Of a DNA stretch of 64,000 bases, positions 1-10,406 are shown piece after piece. Below the pieces are notes generated by a model. The model was not told where the DNA came from. It worked only from the letters and a program-made list of their open reading frames with translations, and searched no databases. Both the position numbers and the translations under genes were made by a program. Each line of letters opens with the position of its first letter. Position 1 is the first letter of the stretch. The DNA comes from Voacanga thouarsii (taxonomy: Eukaryota > Streptophyta > Magnoliopsida > Gentianales > Apocynaceae), in contig JANUWF010001213.1 of the NCBI GenBank assembly GCA_026120185.1, positions 1,488,001 to 1,552,000 on the forward strand, in the 5' to 3' direction.

Positions 1-1571
1 GTATTTTGAAATTAATATTTTAATTAAAACTTGACTAAGGGATGAATTTAAATTTGATAATTTTTATATACCCAAAATTTATGCATCAACACCCTACATA
101 ATATTTTGGCATTGTACATGCCTTAATTATATAAGATGTATCGTGAGAATATTTTCATGGTACAGTCTCTTAAGGATACATAATATGGAAAAATGGGTCC
201 AAAACTTTTAATGAATGAATATTGTATTTCAGAAATGTGTTGTGAATAAATTATCTAATAAAATTTTATTGTACTAACATTATACTTGTCGGATTTCCCC
301 AAATATGATATTTTACTTTGGAATTGCATAAAAGCATTCAAACTATGACTATATCCATTTGAATTATTATTACCCATGCATCTTGACATTTGTTTTAGAA
401 TTTTATCCTTTCTGTATTAAGCAACGGTCCTAAAAACGATTATGTTATCCTTTTAATTTTTAGATGATTAGAAACTTGTATTTTAGATTTGAGATTTGTC
501 GGGATGTAATAGACTAAGATATCTAAGTTTTAAATTTTAATTTTAGTATTTATCAGAATTTGTCTATTTAATTATTTCTATACCACATTATAAAGACCTC
601 GCAGTCTAAAGAATGAAGCGACATTTCTGACTTGTATAGGCTACATATGTAATGGGTGTTGCACAGGAAAACGAGCAAAGCTAGGGTTTTTAGTCTCCAA
701 TGCTCCTACCCTCTATTGGCATTCCTAGATCTTGGGCCTTGGGGACCTTTTTCCTTAACTTCTAATAATATACATTATTCATTTTGTCTTACCAAAACCA
801 ACTGATTGGCCTATACTAAATTTTATACAAAAGTTAAAATTATAATAAAATAATAATATAATATAATATAGAAAATAGTTGTATTTTATATCAAATTTAA
901 ATATAAAAATAATTTATAATAGAATACCTTTTTTTTGTTATATAATATATTTAAAAAAAATCTTTTAATGAAAGTATTCATCATTTTAGTGTGATGGACG
1001 GATTATAATTATAGTCAAATGAAAACTGAATGCAATGCGACAAGTGAAAACAGTTGAATTCAGTAATTTTTTAGTTTTCCTTATCATGATTCGTCCTTTA
1101 TTTATACAACATATATTCCTATTTTAAATATCTTAACTGTGGCCTATGAATTGACTAGAGCCAATCCCTTCTCTATTTTTTTTCCCTCTTTTATATATAT
1201 ATATATATAAAGTTGATGGATACTGTTCATTTTCGCGGGTACATTTTTGGCATTTCACTAGGCCCCTAAAAAATATCTTCCGCACGCAGCAGCTTAAAAA
1301 ACTGCTGGCCAAAATAAATTTTTTCCATTGTCTTCTTTGTTTTCTTTTTTTCTTTTATAAAAAAAAGGAAAATTAAAAGAAAAGCACAGGTATGACATGT
1401 TTCGCATTGCCAGCTAAATATTATTATTTCTTACACTTTGCGTAGCTATTGCTTTATTTTGCTTGTGCTTTGTTAGCTTTGGCTTCTATAGTAAGTATAT
1501 TTCATTTCTCAAAGGCAGAAATTGGTATATAAGGTCTCACCATGTGCAACAAGAAGTCCCTCTCTCTCTCT
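1..1571. other. AT-rich intergenic DNA, no gene seen
   Basis: No long open frame, RNA gene or transposon terminus is recognisable here. It holds a short (TA)n run at 1192-1209 and a (TC)n run at about 1561-1575 that touches the left target duplication of the next element. Several AT-only stretches near 840-960 are low complexity. Confidence 0.6.
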
Positions 1572-1579
1572 CTCTTTAT

Positions 1580-2239
1580 TAGGTTGTTTATTATTCGATT
1601 TAAACCAAAAAATTGAATCGAATCAATCCTAATTTTGATTTTTAATTCGATTTTAATGAAATTCGATTCAATTTAATTTGGTTTTAGAATTTATATAAAA
1701 ATTCAGTTCGATTTTTTATTTTCTAAAATAAAAAATTGAAAAATTGAATTATATTTTTAAAATTTAAAATATATAATTAATATTAAAATATTGTTCATTA
1801 ATTAATTATTCATTTTTACAAATTATAATTTTTTAAAAAAATTTATTCGATCTCGATTATTTTGGTTTAGTTCGGTTTGATTTTATCTAAAGTAAAACTA
1901 TTAATAATTGAGTTTAAAACCTTCATCTTTACAATTTCCACCCGTAGTCATAACTTTTTATTAAAATATTTAATTCAAATCTTTAAAATGTTTAGATTTT
2001 AATTTATATTAGATTTGAATTATAATTTATATTAAATTTTACTTATTTGAATTTAAATTTATACTATATTAATAGATCTATTAAAGAGGTTTTCAAATTC
2101 GATTTAAAATCAAATTGAACTGAGTCAAAATTATTTCGGTTTGATTTTATTAATTTTTTTTAAATTTCGATTCGATTCGATTTTTAAAAAAATAAAAAAT
2201 AAAAAAAAACGGATTTTAAAATCGATCGAAACACCCCTA
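1580..2239. mobile_element. hAT-type MITE, 660 bp
   Basis: The element is bounded by an 8-bp direct repeat CTCTTTAT (1572-1579 and 2240-2247), the duplication length expected for hAT transposons. The ends form an imperfect terminal inverted repeat: TAGGTTGTTTATTATTCGAT on the left and, read from the right end inward, TAGGGGTGTTTCGATCGATT. The interior is AT-rich and full of TTCGGTTTGATTTTAT-like words on both strands, a pattern common in non-autonomous plant elements. No transposase frame is present, so it would depend on a transposase in trans. Orientation cannot be assigned. The left duplication partly overlaps a (TC)n run, which slightly weakens it. Confidence 0.72.
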
Positions 2240-2247
2240 CTCTTTAT

Positions 2248-3236
2248 CACAAGTCACAACAATTCCACGTGGGCCCACTTGAAAAAAAAATCTGCATTTG
2301 CTTTGTCTTTTTCTTTTTCTTTTTTTTAATTCAAAGCATTTTTGTCTTTTCCCAATGGCATATGATGTGATCCCTTATTCAACTTTGTCTTTTCCTTTTT
2401 TATTCAACTTAAACTTCAAGTCCAGTCAATATATTCATTTAAAAATGTGTTTTGATATGTTGAAATTTGATATGGTAAAGAGATGCAAAAGTTGTTTAAT
2501 TATTTATTTTGTTAAGATGAAAATTATTTATTAGATAAAATTCATTTATTATTTTATAAATTTATTTTTAAATATTTTTAAATATATTATTAACATAAAA
2601 TATTATATAAATTTAATATTTTAAATATATCATTAACAAAAAATAATTAATTAAAAATAATACAGGTACCAACGTCATGAAATTATCTCGAAATTGATTT
2701 AATATTTTATATGGGCAAACAATTTTACCACTATCAAACTATTTTGAAATTCAAATTTTGTTCTCTAATTAAAAATATGTAAAATTATTTTTTATATTTT
2801 TTAATCATCTAAATATTATCTTTCCGTCAATAAATAACTGACTATTCCGTTAATTTTTAATAATATTTTAGTAATTTATATTTTTTATTAAAATATATTA
2901 TTCTTTATTTATTTTTTTCCTTTTCTTTCTTTTCTTCCACCGCTACAATTCCGACATTATAGAATGTCTCTCTCAACTTCAACTGCAATTCTGCTGGATT
3001 TTCGGGGGATGCTATTGTGCTTTTCTTCTTAGAAAAAGAAACAGTAGAAGAATTAGATAGGATTTTTGGGTTTACAAATTTCTCCATTTAGATTTTGTCT
3101 TTAAAAACTCCAACCGGAATTTCGTTGGAGTTTCCTGTCACATACTTTCAAAACAAAACAATTGTTTTCTTAGTCTTAAAAAACTTCAAAAGAAAGGTTT
3201 ATAGATGAAAAAGAATACAAGCTTAAGAATATTCAC
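2248..3236. other. AT-rich flank, no gene assigned
   Basis: This AT-rich stretch lies on the 3' side of the broken receptor-kinase exons. A 60-codon minus-strand frame at 3087-2905 is open but matches nothing I recognise. A possible splice acceptor on the minus strand near 3135 could begin a further exon, but the frame closes after about ten codons. Coding sense is lost beyond exon B. Confidence 0.5.
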
Positions 3237-3464
3237 ATGAAATTTGCTTCGCCAAGTTTACTGAAGGTTGTTGGAATTTCACCGGTCAAGTCATTAAAAA
3301 TAAGGTCCCTACGCAAGAAAGAACCAAAGAATGAACCAATTCCACTTTCTTCTTCTAAATAAATTTTGAAGTCCATAGATTGTTATAGTCATAATAAATT
3401 TCTTACATAGTTTTCAATCTTCTCATATTCCTAATATATTCAGGGATCCCGTAGAAGAAACCAC
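3237..3464 (-). pseudogene. LRR receptor-like kinase fragment, two LRR exons
   Basis: Two consecutive minus-strand exons encode leucine-rich repeats. Exon A (3464 to 3407) reads GIPEYIRNMRRLKTM at its end. It splices at GTAAGAAA across a 98-bp intron (3406-3309, ending GTAG) into exon B (3308 to 3237), which reads DLIFNDLTGEIPTTFSKLGE and onward. Exon B is exactly 72 nt, one 24-residue repeat, begins and ends in the same codon phase, and is followed by a GTGAAT donor. Single-repeat 72-nt exons and the wording IPEYI / FN.LTGEIP are typical of plant LRR-VIII receptor kinases. Exon A is cut after 58 nt by the retrotransposon LTR that starts at 3465. No malectin or kinase exons are recognisable to the left and no upstream exons are found beyond the element, so this is a remnant. 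Confidence 0.68.
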
Positions 3465-3795
3465 TGAACTAAAATACAGAATGCAAGAAGAATGCAGAAA
3501 GAGAATTTTTCTTCTTCTATATTTCATCAAACGAAATCAATGTATCTCAATTTGTGTATATGCATCAACATGGAATTGAAAAGCTTCTATGAACTAAATT
3601 GAAATCCAATAAATAACAGCTGTCAACTAAACTAACTATTAGTGCCAAATGAAAAATCAACCGGGATCAAACACAAAAGTTTTAGACAAAATTGTTGTGC
3701 TGGCAACTGATCTGGCATATGTTGCTATGGAGGCTGATGTGTCTGCTGAGTTGGATACTGCTATAGTTGATGTGGCTTTGTCTTTAATCTTAATA
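3465..3795 (-). repeat. copia LTR, left copy, ~331 bp
   Basis: This segment recurs in the same orientation at about 10076-10406, differing by scattered substitutions. On the minus strand it follows the end of a copia RNaseH region and a purine-rich CTTGCGGGGCC tract, the position expected of a 3' LTR. The minus-strand 3' end is CA (plus-strand TG at 3465). The 5' end, TATTAAGATTAAAG, lacks a perfect TG, so that boundary is good to a few bases only. Confidence 0.6.
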
Positions 3796-6497
3796 GGCCC
3801 CGCAAGTTGGATATGGGAAGAACACCTAGATGAGACAACAAAAGAGAGAAAGAAGCAGGAAGCAAAGCCTTTGTAAAAATGTCAGCTAATTGTTGAGTAG
3901 AGGAGACTAGCAAAAGCTTAATACATCCAGCTTGGTATTGATCTCGGATGAAATGACAATCCAACTCAATGTGCTTTGTTCTCTCATGAAAAACAGGATT
4001 TTCAACTAGATAAATTGCACTTATCATAGAATATAAGCACTGGTAAAGGACAATTGAAACCAAGCTCATGAAACAAATGTAAAATCCATTGCAGTTCACA
4101 TACAGATTGTGCCAAAGCAATGTATTCGGCTTTTGCAGAACTACGAGCTACAACAGTTTGCTTTCTAGATTTCGAGGATATAAGAGTTGATCCAAAATAA
4201 ATGCAAAATCCAGTAACTAATCTTCTAGAATCAATACAACCAGCCCAATCAAAATCAGCATAAACTTGAAGAAGAAAAGAATTTTCTACTGGAAAATGCA
4301 AGCCAAAATTAAGAGACCCTTTGAGATATTGAAAAATTATGTACACAGCTTGCATTTGCAAAATAATAGAAGCATTCAAAAACTAACTTAACTACTGGAC
4401 TGCAAAAGTAATATCAAGTCTGCTATGTGTCAGGTACAAAAGTTTACCCACTAAACTTCTGTAAAGAGAAACATCATAAAAGAGATCTGAATCTCCAGCA
4501 GCAAATTTTTGTTTACTATCTCAAGGAGTGAAAATAGATTTACAGCCAATGTAACCATAGGTTTGCAGCATGTCCAGTGCATATTTCTTTTGAGACAAAG
4601 TAAAACCTACTGGAGTCCTATGAACTTCAAAACCAAGGAAGTAATGTAGGTCTCCCAAATCTTTGATTTGAAATTGGGAACGTAACTGATCTTTAACAAC
4701 AGTAATTGCATGAAGCTAATTACTAAGAACAAGTATATCATCGACATAAACCAAGAGGGCAAGAAACACATCATTGTTATTCTGAGAAAACAAACTATAA
4801 TCACTTTTGGACTGATGAAAACCAAGAGATAGTAAGTATCCAGTGAGCTTGGCATTCCATTGCCTACTTTCCTGTTTAAGCCCATACAGAGTTTTATCAA
4901 GCTTACAAACCACATGCATATCAGTAGAGGTAAAACTAGGTGGCAAATCCATATATACGTCTTCAATAAGTCATAAGTCACCAAGCAAGAAAGCATTATT
5001 GATTCTAACTGATGAATATGCCAACTAGAGTTAGCTGCAAGGGCTAACAACAGTCTAATAGTAGTAATTTTTGCAAGTAGTCCAAAAGTGTCCAGAAAAT
5101 CCACCTCCTCTTGTTATGTGTATCCTTTAACCACAAGTCTGGCTTTATACCTATCAATAGACCCATTTGCTTTGCATTTAATCCTAAACCCACTTACAAC
5201 CAACTGTGTTCTTTCCTGGTGGTAACTCAACTAAATGCCATGTTTTGTTGGCTTCTAGAGCTGAAATTTCAGCTTACATGACTGCACACCATTCTTTAGA
5301 CTACACAGCCTCAAAATAATGTTTTGGTTCAGTATGTATAGTGGCATTACAAAGGAAGGAAGTACATGCAAGAGAAGAAGTCAGAAAATGTGGAGTGGTA
5401 AACTTTTGAACCTTAGAACAAACATCGTTAGACAAATAAGCTTGTGTAGTGATGTTTCTAGTGGATCTGCGAGGATGCATTTGAGAATTAGACAAGGAAG
5501 GTAAAGTAGAATTGGAAGTAGAATTCTGTATAGGCGAGGAGTTCCAAGAAGAATAAGGTAAAGGCAATACAAGATTACCCATGGGTATATCAAGTGAATT
5601 GTGCTTCTGTAAAAAAGGAAAATAGGATTCAACAAAAGAAACATTTCTGGACATGAAAATTTCTCTAGAGAAGTAATCTAGTAAAAGAAAACCATTGGTG
5701 GAAGAAGAATATCCAAGAAAAACACAAGGCCTACTTCTTGGATCAAACTTGGTTCTATGAGGTAGTTGAGTACAACATAGGCCAAACTACCAAAAACTTA
5801 AGTGCTCAGTAATCTGGAGGTTTCTGATATAGTTTCTCAAAGGGTGTTTGTTGATTTAGCACAGGAGTAAGAGTGAGATTTATCAGATACACAGTATGTT
5901 TAACGCAATATCCCCAATATGCAAGAGGTATTTAAGACTGAACTTAAAGTGCTCTTGCTATATTGAGAATATGTTGGTGTATTCTTTCTACAATGCCATT
6001 TTGTTCAGGTGTATAAGGGTATGAAGTCTGATGAATAGTTCCTTTGGTATGATAAAAATTTGTAAATTTGAATTCAAGGCCATTATCTTACCTTAACACC
6101 TTAATTCTTTTGTCAAACTGAGTCTCAACATAAGCAATAAAATGTTGTATCAACTGTTCATCCTCTGATTTATGTTGATCAAAAAAACCCAAGAAAATCT
6201 ACTAAAATCATCAACTATTGTAAGAAAATATATATGACCATGAATTGTATGAACATTGAAGGGTCCCCAAATATCCATATGAATTAAATCAAAATTAGAT
6301 TTTACAGTATCATGATGTAAAGGAAAGGACATTTTGTGTTGCTTAGCTAAAGGACTAATAGGACAAAAATGCTATTTCATCAGGCAAAGTAATAGAGGAA
6401 TCAAATGTGTGAATTTCTGCTAGTTGTTTAGAAGATAAATGGCCAAGTCCAAAATGCCATAACAAAGATTTATTGTAGAAGTCACCATCTGGTATTA
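3796..6497 (-). pseudogene. copia pol fragment: integrase, RT, RNaseH (degenerate)
   Basis: On the minus strand the order is that of Ty1/copia. At about 6497-6360 is the integrase zinc-binding end (LLWHFGLGHLSSKQLAEIH). At 6332-6150 is the integrase core (DLIHMDIWGPF, FLTIVDDFSRFSWVF). Near 5100-4716 is reverse transcriptase (KTLYGLKQESRQWNAKL, LLVYVDDILVLSN with the YVDD catalytic motif). At 4379-3850 is RNaseH (YADFDWAGCIDSRRLVTGF, SSAKAEYIALAQSVCELQWI). Several frameshifts and stops separate the blocks, and gag and protease are absent. It ends against the LTR at 3465-3795. No intact polyprotein could be made. Confidence 0.88.
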
Positions 6498-6586
6498 CAC
6501 AAGCTGTGTACAGAATTTTTCGATATCTCAAAGGGTCTCTTAATTTTGGTTTGCATTTTCTAGTAGAAAATTCTTTTCTTCTTCAA
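6498..6586 (+). pseudogene. plus-strand copia RNaseH scrap
   Basis: These ~90 bases read YLKGSLNFGLHFLVENSFLL on the plus strand, nearly the same as the minus-strand RNaseH block at about 4350-4262. It is wedged between the minus-strand integrase end and a plus-strand integrase block, so it marks a rearrangement junction rather than a natural gene order. Confidence 0.75.
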
Positions 6587-6794
6587 TAGTTAATGATTTT
6601 AGTAGATTTTCTTGGGTTTTCTTGATACAACATAAATAAGAGGTTCAACAGTTGATACAACATTTTATTGCTTATGCTAAGACTCAGTTTGACAAAAGAA
6701 TTAAGGTGTTAGGGTCAGATAATGGACTTAAATTCAAACTTACAAATTTTTATCATACCAAAGGCATTATTCATCAAACTTCATGCCCTTATAC
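6587..6794 (+). pseudogene. plus-strand copia integrase, part 1
   Basis: This part reads NDFSRFSWVF, then QFDKRIKVLGSDNGLKF and HTKGIIHQTSCPYT. These match the core that lies on the minus strand at about 6190-5990, including the second catalytic aspartate (SDNG). The frame is broken by an insertion at 6795 and resumes at 8883 with TPEQNGIVERKH. The last five bases, TATAC (6790-6794), are the target duplication of that insertion. Confidence 0.85.
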
Positions 6795-8877
6795 TGTTGG
6801 AATATGTGCCCTTTTAGACTAGTTTTCTGATGAAAATATCGAATATGTTAATAAAAGAATTTATTTTCAAGAATCGTTTGTGAAATAATTTTCTTTATTT
6901 GTGCACATTTTCGTTTGGAACAGACCCATTGTGTTTGAATAAGTGATCCATTTGAATGGAGATCTTTCTCAGTAAGGTACGGATCATGGGTTATTTAAAC
7001 ACATAAACAATTGTTCTTAACCGATTGATAAGAATGGGAATCTCATCATGTTTAGGTTATTATGTTATGAATCCTAAATGGGGAATGGCTTACCTTTAGC
7101 CGGTGAGTAGTCTACTCACTTTATGACATAAAGTGTATTTCGAATACATAGAACATGACCTGTAGTAGTGGTTTCTAAAAAGTACTATATGGTAGAAACC
7201 TAGACTACTACCGCTACAGCGTGGACTAGTACTCTATGACTTGAGTATGAGTTGGTGGTCTGACGAAGCTGGAAGCATATACTTTGATTTGCTATAGTTG
7301 AGGTTCTATCGAAGGGCCAATATACTTGCATGTTGGGTATGTGTGACTAGTTAGTTAAGACAAACTTGTACGAGATAGTTTTTATACTATATCGCCCCTT
7401 GTGGTTGTCCGGATGATCTAAATATCTAGGGCCCTAGGAAACATAACTTGGATATTTGCTTTAAGGTAGCTCCATTGGAAAGCGGAAACACTCCAAGAAG
7501 TCGTGGATCATTGGACTAGAAGTCTAAGGATGGTAGATGTCATTTAGAGAGGTGTTAGTATACTTCTTCCTCTCTAAATGTATGGCGATGTGTAGAGGGG
7601 TATTTTAGTCATTTCACTTGTAGATCGGAGACTTTGCTAATGCAACATTATCTTTGGGGTCAATATTTCCTTATGGTGATATTAGGAAATATTTAAAATG
7701 CAAAATACATCTATTTATATAGTAGGGGTATTTTGGTCATTTTAGTAGCCAAGGCGATGTATCTTTTTGGTCCTCGGAATAGCCCGTAAGTCCTAATTAA
7801 TTTTTGGATTGAGAAAATGATCTCAGTTGAGAGAGTTTTATTTTATTCAGGAAGTCTAATTTATTATTGGACTGGAATAAAATAAATGGAGAGAAATTTA
7901 TTATTTGGTTTAATTGGTTAATTAATTATTTAGGACTTGTGTCCAGTTTGTATAATTAGAAAATTAACCGGGACTTAAACTAGAAAAAAATAATTATTAC
8001 TTAATTATTTATTGGGTTATTTATTTAATTTAATCTCAAAAAATAAATAATTAAAGTTTAATATTTTTTGTTCATTTGGGTTCATTAATTATTTATTGGG
8101 TTATTTATTTAATCCCAAGGAAAATAATTAATGTTTATTATTTTGGGGCTTTTCAGGTCCAAGAAAAATAATAAATATTATTTTGGCCCAATAGCCTGGA
8201 CCATAAGATTTTTTCGAACACAGTTTAGAAGAGTTTAGGGTGAAGCCAAAATTTATTTTGTAAATAATATTCGGATATTAAATTCCGAAAATATTATTTT
8301 TGTCAAAATAATTATTTTTGGTTTCATGACTCTTGGCTTTTGGTGTGGAAAACATAAAATAAAATAAAAGGGAAAAAATATATATTTTTCCCGAGTCTCT
8401 TGCCTCTTGGTCTCTCGTGTCTAATCTCCTTCTGGCTTTTGGCTTTACATTAAAAACTAAAGGAAGCCAACCGAGAGAATGCGTGTGTCTCTTGGTTTTT
8501 TGGCTTCTGGGTTTGGTTTGTGTATGAAGCCAATGCTTATAAAGCCATCCGAGACGTGAAGATGAGATATCTGAGTAGCTTTTCTTCTTTTCATTTTCTT
8601 TGCTCACTGAAAGTTATTAGGCTGTGGTCATATTCTGAGAATTGAAGAGCCTAGCATTAAAGACTCACCGGAGGAGAAGGAAGGAAGCTTCATTGCACTG
8701 GACGGAGGAGAGGAAAGCTATTCTTCAGTTTCAAATCATTCTTCCTCAATCTTCAAGTTTTAAGACTCCAAGAGATATGTTTTCATACCACCATAATGCT
8801 GCCATACTCTGTTAATATTGTTTGTTCTTCCATTTTTACTGTCCCGTGAAGCATGCATTGCATATGTCAATCCTTCA
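6795..8877 (+). mobile_element. solo LTR, 2,083 bp, of the 2-kb-LTR copia family
   Basis: The segment starts TGTTGGAATATGTGCC, ends CCTTCA, and is flanked by a perfect 5-bp duplication TATAC (6790-6794 and 8878-8882). There is no internal coding region. Removing it and one duplication rejoins the integrase between CPYT and TPEQNG. Its first ~1 kb parallels the LTRs at 42.8, 47.9, 55.7 and 60.3 kb, including the run after TGTGCACA and the block around TATTTATATA (7712-7721). The 3' half is more diverged. Solo LTRs usually arise by recombination between the two LTRs of a full element. Confidence 0.93.
7712..7721 (+). promoter_or_regulatory. candidate TATA box of the solo LTR
   Basis: TATTTATATA sits about 915 bases into the LTR inside a block shared by every 2-kb LTR here, GGAAATATTTAAAATGCAAA upstream and AGTAGGGGTATTTTGGTCAT downstream. 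Conservation and composition suggest the core promoter. No transcript data are available. Confidence 0.45.
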
Positions 8878-9914
8878 TATACACCTGAACAAAATGGCAT
8901 TGTAGAAAGGAAACACAAACATATTCTCAATATAGTAAGAGCACTCAGATTTCAGTCTCAAATACCTCTTGCATATTGGGGATATTATGTTAAACATGCT
9001 GTGTATCTGATAAATCTCACCCTACTCCTATGCTAAATCAACAAACTCCCTTTGAGAAACTATATCAGAAACCTCCAGATTACTATGCATTTAAGTTTTT
9101 GGCAGTTTGGCCTATGCTTGTACTCAACTACCTCATAGAACCAATTTTGATCCAAGAAGTTGGCCTTGTGTTTTTCTTGGATATTCTTCTTCCATCAAAG
9201 GTTTTCTTTTACTAGATTACTTCTTTAGAGAAATTTTCATGTCTGTTGAATCTTGTTTTCCTTTTTTACAGAATCACAATTCACCTGATATACCCATAGG
9301 TAATCATGTATTGCCTTTACCTTATTCTTCCTGGATTACTCCTCACCTATACAGAATTCTACTTCTAATTCTACTTTACCTTCCTTGTCTAATTCTCAAA
9401 TGCATCCTCGCAGATCCACTAGAAACATCACTACACCAGCTTATTTGTCTAACTATGTATATTCTAAGGTTCAAAAGGTTACCACTCCATATTTTCTGAC
9501 TTCTTCTCTTGCATGTTCTTCCTTTCTTTGTAATGCCACTATACATATTGAACCAAAACATTATTTTGAGGCTCTACAATCTAAAGAATGGTGTGCAGCC
9601 ATGCAAGCAAAAATTTCAGCTCTAGAAGCCAACAAAACAAGGCATTTAGTTGAGTTACTACTAGGAAAGAAGCCAGTTGGTTGTAAGTGGGTTTATAGGA
9701 TTAAATACAAAGCAGATAGGTCCATTGATAGGTATAAAGCTAGACTTGTGGCTAAAGGATACACACAGCAAGAGGGGGTGGATTTTCTGGACACGTTTGC
9801 ACTAGTTGCAAAGATTACTACCATTAGACTATTGTTAGCCCTTGCAATTAAGTCTAATTGGCATATTCATCTGTTAGACATCAATAATCCTTTCTTCCAT
9901 GGTGACTTATCAGA

Positions 9915-9960
<46 letters not shown>

Positions 9961-10067
9961 ATTTGCCACCTGGTTTTACCTCTACTGATATGAATGTGGT
10001 TTGTAAGCTTGCTAAATCTCTGTATGGGCTTAAACGGGCAAGTAGGCATTGTATCAGAAAGTTAGAA
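8878..10067 (+). pseudogene. plus-strand copia integrase part 2 and reverse transcriptase
   Basis: After the solo LTR the integrase continues (TPEQNGIVERKHKHILNIV, with the third catalytic residue in VERKH). It is followed by a linker and reverse transcriptase (PVGCKWVYRIKYKADRSIDR, KARLVAKGYTQQEGVDFLDTF, SEDIY, MDLPPGF, LYGLKRASRH). A 202-codon frame is open from 9385 to 9993 across the RT start. The copy stops near 10067, before the YVDD motif, where LTR sequence in the opposite orientation begins. It duplicates part of the minus-strand block at 3796-6497. Confidence 0.87.
9917..9958. repeat. (AT)n microsatellite inside RT coding sequence
   Basis: There are 21 AT units. It lies at the conserved EDIYM position of copia RT and inserts alternating Tyr-Ile codons while keeping the frame open. 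Confidence 0.97.
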
Positions 10068-10075
10068 AGAACCAT

Positions 10076-10406
10076 TGAACTAAAATACAGAATGTAAGAA
10101 GAATGTAGAAAGAGAATTTTTCCTCTTCTATATTTCATCAAACGAAATCAATGTATCTCAATCTGTAAATCTACATCAACATGAAATTGAAAAACCTCTA
10201 TGAACTAAATTGAAATCTAATAAATAATAGCTGTAAACTAAACTAACTATTGGCACCAAATGAAAAATCAACTAGGATCAAACACAAAAACTTTAGACAG
10301 AATTGTTGTGCTGGCAACTGAGCTGGGCATCTGTTGCTGTTGAGGCTGATGTGTCTGCTGAGTTGGATACTACTACAGCTAATCTGGCTTTATCTTTAAT
10401 CTTAAT
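10076..10406 (-). repeat. copia LTR, right copy, ~331 bp
   Basis: This is a second copy of the LTR at 3465-3795 in the same orientation, from TGAACTAAAATACAG to TCTTTAATCTTAAT. It abuts the truncated plus-strand RT. For the minus-strand element it sits where the 5' LTR should be, but the sequence inside it is inverted. The outer flanks show no clear 5-bp duplication (ACCAC at 3460-3464, GCCCT at 10407-10411). Confidence 0.6.

Noticed and set aside
2905..3134. Next exon of the LRR receptor kinase after a possible acceptor at 3135
   Set aside because: In the required phase the frame stops after about ten codons and the residues do not follow the expected LRR-to-malectin order.
10051..10062. 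GTATCAGAAAG resembling a tRNA-iMet primer site at the end of the plus-strand RT
   Set aside because: It is the coding sequence of the RT motif after LYGLKRASRH and has no LTR directly upstream.
3465..10406. A normal full-length copia element with two LTRs
   Set aside because: The coding strand switches inside, gag and protease are absent and no 5-bp duplication joins the outer flanks.
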